Of a stretch of DNA of 12,602 nt, positions 8,078-12,602 are shown one piece after another. The stretch is from the NCBI GenBank assembly GCA_025529335.1, contig JAMYHX010000783.1, positions 1 to 12,602 of the forward strand, given 5' to 3'. The notes below the pieces were generated by a model, which searched no databases, was not told the DNA's origin, and worked only from the letters and a program-made list of their open reading frames with translations. Every line of letters starts with the position of its first letter. Within the stretch, counting starts at the first letter, position 1. The stretch is from Rhizopus sp. PT2906 (Eukaryota; Mucoromycota; Mucoromycetes; Mucorales; Rhizopodaceae). The translations under genes were made by a program, and so were the position numbers.

Positions 8078-8138
8078 GTGTAAAAGAAAAATAAACTAAA
8101 ACGTCACACAGCTATTTCTTTCTTTTAATACACTGCAA
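8078..8138. promoter_or_regulatory. 61-bp divergent intergenic (shared promoter)
   Basis: Only 61 bp separate the start codon of the minus-strand 67-aa gene (8077) from the JTB start codon (8139), so both transcripts must start within this space or inside the neighbour. It contains ACGTCAC at 8101-8107 (TGACGT on the minus strand, a CRE/ATF-type half palindrome), an AAAATAAAC A-rich tract and a TTTCTTTCTTTT pyrimidine tract. No clear TATA box is visible. Confidence 0.6.
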
Positions 8139-8795
8139 ATGAAAGTCGCCGTGCTCATTTTGTTTTTAATGTAAGCCTTAGGCTGTTCAAGAATTCATTA
8201 TCTGTTAACCTTTGCCCAGATATTCATCTTGTATAGCTATGCACGAAAAGCGAACACCTCCTTTTGGAATAGTAGAAGACGGCAATAGACGCTTAGGAAA
8301 CTATACATACTCTCATGAAACTGTAAATAAGCCAACCTATTCTTGTTATTCGATAAGAGAATGTGAAGTATGTTCACCACTCGAAAAGGTAAATTGTAAT
8401 AACAATATCACTTAGCCAAATCACATTATATAACTTTTAAATATAGAAAACGCAGCCTTATTGTAGTGAATTTGGTAATAAGCAAGCAGTGCGCTGTGAG
8501 TGGGATGATCCTGAACTAGCCGATAGGAAAAGTCAAACAATGATATATGATGATGACTCTATATCTTTACCATCATTTCAACCATGCCCAAGAGTAAAAA
8601 TGATTGAACAAAAGCGACTCATCCGATTTGAGGTAATATGGTAACGATTTCAGTTTGTGGAAGACTAACTCTCAGAAGGTCACTGTTATTTTGACTGCCA
8701 TAGTGTCTATAACCATATATATCTGGAGACAGAAAAAGATCACTCAAGAGCAATACCAAAGACTAGCCAAAAGAATTGGAGTCACAATTATATAG
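8139..8795 (+). CDS. JTB-family type I membrane protein
   Basis: Four exons: 8139-8170, 8220-8388, 8447-8632 and 8676-8795; introns of 49, 58 and 43 nt, the last with GACTAAC before CTCAG. The product is 168 aa. It has a signal peptide (about 1-18, MKVAVLILFLIYSSCIA), a lumenal domain with six Cys (C53, C59, C62, C73, C84, C114), a sequon N38-Y-T, a membrane span about 131-147, and a basic cytosolic tail WRQKKITQEQYQRLAKRIG. The motif ECEVCSPLEKKTQPYC, a Cys near FQPCPRVKMIEQKRLIRFE before the span, and an R-Q tail match the JTB (jumping translocation breakpoint) family as I know it from animals, including the C-x2-C-x10-C spacing. In human cells JTB is tied to cytokinesis and mitochondria, but its molecular role is poorly defined. 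Its stop region overlaps the convergent hydrolase coding end. Confidence 0.85.
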
Positions 8796-10408
8796 AAGTG
8801 TATTTGTTTATTGTCATCAGTATTTCATTCTTCCATATTGAATGAAATAAAAAGGAAGCATGATCTAATCCTTGCATAACAGTTGAATCTATGCCATGAC
8901 GATTTAGATAATCATTTACACGTAATGAATTGACTATATTATCCTTTTCTGATAAGTAAACTTTGGTATTTTCTGGCATTGTAACTGAGCAACTATACGC
9001 ATGATGATGAGATGCTACAAATAGAATAATTTGATACCAGTGGAAATGTCTAGAAATGTAATACGAAATATACAATTCACTTGAAGCAAAATATTTAACC
9101 ACACACTGTATCATAAGGTCAGATACAAGCTCAATGTAACATATGTGCTTACCTCAGCGGCTGTCTTAGGTGTTCTGTATACAAAGTTAAGACAGCTGAA
9201 GTACAAAGGGTTAGTATATCAGTAGTAACACCATCAGTTAAACTTACATGTCGTTATAATGCAGCATGAAGCAGATGGGATCAATAAATACTGTACTAGC
9301 TACACTTTTAGGAATATACTTGACGGCCCATGATATAACCGATGTACCAAGAGAATGACCAACAAAGACAGCATCAGTACAACCATGCCTTTGTAACATC
9401 TGCTGAATATCTCTCACAGTTTCTTGCGCTGTTGGTACTTCTTCCACGCAATTCATTGCAACAAACGGTAATTCAATAAAAAAGATAGGAGCATCCAGTG
9501 TAACCAATTTAGCAACAAATGTAATATAGCACATAAGACCACCACCAATTCCATGGATAAAGACAATAGGTTTCTTTCTACGATTTCCATCACGAAACCA
9601 ATAAGGAACTTTTTCTGGGCCGATATGACTACTAGGATAAGGAGATTGTTGGGGATCCATCAAGCTCCAAACAGTTGATCTATTCTCTGGACCAAACCTC
9701 TTCATGCCCCATAAAAATTGACAGACAAAGCCAAATATGTTTGTGAGGAAGAGCACAAGTACATAAAAGGCAAGTGGCCTAGGATAAGCAAGTAACGGAT
9801 CCAAAGTGAGCCGATAAGCAACCACATCTTCATTGTACCCTTCTTTAAGCTTGATATGAAATTTATTTTCAAAGTCATTAATCATTTTGTGCAGTTCTTG
9901 TGTTGTTGATTCATCTTGTAAAACGCTCTCCAAAGGTAAATTAAAAAATGCCCAAGATAGCCTAGGACAAACAAAATGAATATGCAAATATAAATAATTT
10001 AGTAAACACTGCATACCATTCGGCCAAATTATCTCTATAAATATCTTCAAATTTTGGGTGCTTGACTAGATCATTAGCCAAGGTAAACCAGCCAGGTAAC
10101 CAAGTCTCAGCTTGATCGATAGCTTCAAGACAAAGCATATATACATCACTTCTCTCTCGCGGTGTTGGGGCAATGTCTGACGTCAACTTTTGCATTCTAC
10201 TATGGGTAATTTGAAAATAGATATAAAATATAAGCTCGCATCCAAACCAATAGTGTACGAATGTGTCAATGGAAGAATGAACAGTAAAAAGTTTTTGCTC
10301 TGTGGCTATATAATAAATATAATAGAAAAATGAAAATGGTGCGATAGATGACTGTATGATGGCTATTATGTGAATGATTCCCCTAGAAATGGCTGAATCT
10401 GGTATCAT
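8788..10408 (-). CDS. Membrane-anchored alpha/beta hydrolase (serine hydrolase fold)
   Basis: Minus-strand exons are 10408-10017, 9961-9248, 9195-9153 and 9105-8788; introns of 55, 52 (with a perfect TACTAAC) and 47 nt. The product is 488 aa. Hydrophobic segments at about 10-35, 48-67 and 194-216 anchor it in a membrane. The catalytic domain follows: FIHGIGGG (oxyanion His-Gly 267-268), nucleophile elbow GHSLG (332-336, Ser334), DPICFMLH at 358-365, a probable acid Asp438 in SEKDNIVN, and catalytic His465 in LDHASFLF. The triad is therefore complete, arguing for an active esterase or lipase; the substrate is unknown. The arrangement of N-terminal helices plus a late LLH/YNFVYR-like segment matches a widespread fungal AB-hydrolase family without a standard gene name. 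The stop codon lies inside the end of the JTB gene. Confidence 0.9.
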
Positions 10409-11370
10409 AGTTACTGGTTACAAGAAGAGCTGTCAAATTAGAACGTAGCATTTTTTTATATAGTAAATAATTTTCACATGTCACGCATCAAACCCCAATC
10501 AAAAAAATAAAAACCCGAGTTAGTTACCGCATACAGATATTCAAATGATTCCAACAATAAAAAGAGTGAATAAAAAAGATTGTTGTGATTGACAACAAGA
10601 TAAGCTAGTAACACAAATAAATGCTTTACCAATGTTTACCTCATGCCATTTTATGGACCGACTCATATTTTTAACATGGATGGGGTAAATCCTATTTAGG
10701 TGAAACAAGGCTTGTTTCCTGTATCTGCTCCTTCAGACTCAACTCTGACTCAAAAAAATGACTGTTGGAACTCAAAAATTACTGGTAGTGACATGAAGAT
10801 TAAACGTAAAATTCATTTTTTGTCTAAATTCAAACACAGCAGTAACCTTTTGATTTCCTATAAAAACTAAAGCAACATCTTGAGTTCAGTACCCTTTTTA
10901 ACCAGGCGTTAATTTGTGTAAATTATAAAAACATTAACGAGGAACAAAACACATAAGAAATATAATCATTTGTTAAAATCATATCTTTAATCATTATAAA
11001 TAAAAAGTACTGTTAAATCTATACATTACGAGTTTTATTTTATAACTATTTCAGTAGTCTTCCTTTTTTGAAAGAGTATTTTTTTAGTCTGTCAGCTTAA
11101 AAACAAGAAATACCTTAAAAATTACCGAAGTAATAACCTACAAAGACTTATCTGTAACTCATAACATTTAGAAGACAGTTTATCCAATAAGATGAGGATC
11201 AGCTTATTTTCTTAATATAGTAATTAACAAAATCAAGGCATCAAGGCTTCTAAGAGAGGTACATTTTTAATTCAATATAAAATCTCTTTAAAGCTATCCT
11301 TATGCTATATTTTCTCTTTTTAGTATTTCTAAATAATGCATTGATACTCTAGTTTAACATGAATAACTAA
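10409..11370. other. Intergenic AT-rich stretch, hydrolase promoter side
   Basis: No supported gene. The part next to the hydrolase start is AT-rich with TTTTTTTATATAGTAAATAA at about 10451-10470, a possible TATA element for the minus-strand gene. Around 10701-10869 a plus frame reads VKQGLFPVSAPSDSTLTQ and continues to a TAA. The GLFPVSxP string faintly recalls the zinc-binding N-terminus that accompanies KDZ transposases, but no other motif supports this. Confidence 0.4.
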
Positions 11371-12124
11371 ATGAACAATCGTCTTACTGTCAATGATGAA
11401 GGTGTTCAGCGCATGATTGACAACAATTCAGCTATGTACTATAGCAACCAAATGATCATTGCTCAAAATATGACTCATCAACCTGTGAACACTATTAAGG
11501 CATATTCAGCCAAGCAAGAAGAGTTGAAGGTAATTTTAGAAAATAATAATAATAAAGAAAAGGCTTGAAAATCTAACTATGTTGTTTAAACATAGAAATG
11601 GTGCCTTGAACAAAGGTTTGGTGATGGGAGATTGTTAATGACCAAAAGCTTAGCTATTTCCTTGCAAAATATGTCATGAAGCGTTGCCGAAAGCTTAGAA
11701 GAAGCCCAGATGGTACCCCTATTACTCTAGGCAGAGAGTCAGTCCTCGCCTATGTCAAAGCTATTGTAGACATATACAGCAAGCAAAAGGCACTTGACTT
11801 AAACCCCTATGGCCCTGCAAGAGGGTCCCTCGTTAGGACTTTTCTGGATACTCTCGAAAAAGAAAAAGTCAAGAGTAAGAGGCAATATTTTGAATATCGA
11901 GGAAAAAAATACGTTGAATGACGGCTAACACCAAACAAAAATTGGAAAAAGTTAGTAGCTATTTCTTGATTGAGAAGAATGATCACCTTGGCTGCAGAAA
12001 CAGATTCTGCTTTTTGATCAGTCATACCATGCTTTGTCGTAGCCAAACAGCGCTTGGGATGCAGTTTGCTGATCTGTTCTCGCTTGTACTAGAAAATCAA
12101 GGAATACCAGAATATGTGCCTTGA
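11371..12124 (+). pseudogene. Crypton-like tyrosine recombinase, N-terminal part, decayed
   Basis: From ATG 11371 the frame encodes 53 residues ending NTIKAYSAKQEELK. A 66-nt intron follows (11530-11595, donor GTAATT, branch CTAAC, acceptor ACATAG), then KWCLEQRFGDG. A probable one-base deletion near 11630 moves the frame to NDQKLSYFLAKYVMKR and on through TLGRESVLAYVKAIVDIYSK to RGKKYVE. A second shift at about 11918 leads to SSYFLIEKNDH, SHTMLCRSQTALGMQFADLF and a stop at 12122-12124. The NTIKAY..KQ.EL..WC core-binding start and the later (S)H..L.R...A..MQ.ADLFS.VLEN are, from memory, typical of Crypton/Ndc10-related recombinases abundant in Mucoromycota. The C-terminal R..HxxR..Y catalytic part is absent, so it cannot recombine. 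Confidence 0.72.
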
Positions 12125-12431
12125 TTTTAACCATCAAATTTGAATAGATGCCTCTTTTGATAAGTTAAGTTCAGTAATGAAAAAGTCTAACAACAACAAC
12201 AATAAATAACATCGCTTTTTTGTAATAAAAATCAAATATTAAAAGAAAGCCTTTATAATGTGTATTATCTGTAATGTTTATATAATAAAATGCAAGCATA
12301 GAATAATAATATCTCATACAAAAGATTGAGCAAATGTATGAAAAAGAGGGCTGGTTGGCATGATTTTTGGCAGTATCCAAATACGGAAATTCTAAAAATT
12401 TCCAAAGCAAGGTTTTTTTAAAGACGGCAAG
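12125..12431. other. AT-rich tail region without a gene
   Basis: No supported coding region. A minus-strand open frame over 12171-12539 is Phe/Tyr/Ile-rich and looks like translated AT-rich DNA. It holds a 7-bp inverted repeat, GGAAATT / AATTTCC, at 12385-12403 and one copy of TTTTGGCAGTA at 12365-12375. Confidence 0.4.
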
Positions 12432-12533
12432 ATGAATATTTACGATGAGAATGCAAATGAAGCTATGGACGTCATAGACAAAAAATCCGATCTCTTTTGC
12501 TATAAAGAAGTAACTCACAATCCACGAAATTAA
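12432..12533 (+). CDS. Short acidic ORF (33 aa), perhaps the N-terminal remnant of a transposase
   Basis: ATG at 12432 to TAA at 12531-12533. It begins MNIYDENANEAMDVIDKKSD and continues through YKEV to an NPRN end. The acidic N-terminus followed by YKEV resembles, from memory, the start of some mucoralean Tc1/pogo-like transposases that lead into a helix-turn-helix. No such domain follows here, so it is either a truncated relic or chance. The frame also reads upstream without an ATG to about 12394. Confidence 0.25.
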   Translation: MNIYDENANEAMDVIDKKSDLFCYKEVTHNPRN

Positions 12534-12570
12534 CTTCAAACAACCAATAATTTTTTTTAGTAAATCCTCA

Positions 12571-12602
12571 TTTTGGCAGTAGAACGACTGTAATATCTGG
12601 AC
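12571..12602 (+). repeat. Possible pogo/Tc1-type terminal repeat at the window edge
   Basis: CAGTAGAACGACTGTAATAT followed by CTGGAC (12577-12602) resembles the CAGTAGAACCTC...ATCCGAAC-type ends of pogo/Fot1/Tigger elements. The preceding TTTTGGCAGTA (12571-12581) is also found at 12365-12375. The window ends before any partner or transposase could be seen. Confidence 0.25.

Noticed and set aside
8212..8415. 67-aa single-exon ORF
   Set aside because: It is the second JTB exon with intron sequence at both ends; the spliced model gives a full family match.
10701..10869. KDZ-transposase-like fragment (GLFPVSAP)
   Set aside because: Only a short string resembles the family; no zinc ligands or further domain, and a stop lies just upstream.
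12171..12539. 122-aa minus-strand open frame
   Set aside because: Rich in Phe, Tyr, Ile and Val with no motif, as expected from AT-rich DNA; no splice or start context supports it.
1..12602. CRISPR array, operon or prokaryote-type defence system
   Set aside because: No regular repeat-spacer structure; genes have spliceosomal introns and eukaryotic families, so prokaryotic systems are not expected.

Overview
The window looks like nuclear DNA of an early-diverging, AT-rich fungus, most likely Mucoromycota (Mucorales-type). The reasons are very short GT-AG introns (43-66 nt) with CTAAC/TACTAAC-like branch points, GTATGT/GTAAGT donors, tightly packed genes, and a mixture of Tc1/mariner, Ty3/gypsy and Crypton-like tyrosine-recombinase relics. 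The lineage is inferred from gene style and transposon types, not proven.

Left flank (1-5009): a transposon graveyard without an intact gene. It holds a small acidic C-terminal-like ORF (about 362-502), a perfect GC-rich hairpin (671-701), a 129-bp repeat (762-890, second copy 4269-4397) and the 3' end of a Tc1 transposase (876-1226). It also has a run of LTR-like TATA modules (1371, 2029, 2266), an inverted and broken Ty3/gypsy protease-RT fragment (2490-3276) and a nested inverted repeat (3302-3352).

Core block (5010-10408): four well-formed spliced genes. They are PRP6, the U4/U6.U5 tri-snRNP splicing factor (plus, 2 exons, 908 aa); a 67-aa single-membrane-span protein (minus, 2 exons); a JTB-family membrane protein (plus, 4 exons, 168 aa); and a membrane-anchored alpha/beta hydrolase (minus, 4 exons, 488 aa). 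Orientations alternate + - + -. The stops of the first two lie 13 bp apart, the starts of the middle two are 61 bp apart, and the last two coding regions overlap tail-to-tail by 8 bp. The first coding exon of PRP6, the whole 67-aa gene and most JTB exons are too short to show up as long ORFs and were assembled by reading splice sites. I see no shared pathway among the four genes; the packing is the notable property.

Right flank (10409-12602): about 960 bp of AT-rich sequence without a supported gene, then a decayed Crypton-like tyrosine recombinase (11371-12124) that keeps a recognisable intron but carries frameshifts and lacks its catalytic part. Last come a short acidic ORF and a possible pogo/Tc1-type terminal repeat at the window edge. 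I found no convincing new defence-type or multi-gene system. The most unusual items are the extreme gene packing, the JTB homologue, the unlisted micro-gene and the repeat with a tRNA-like arm.
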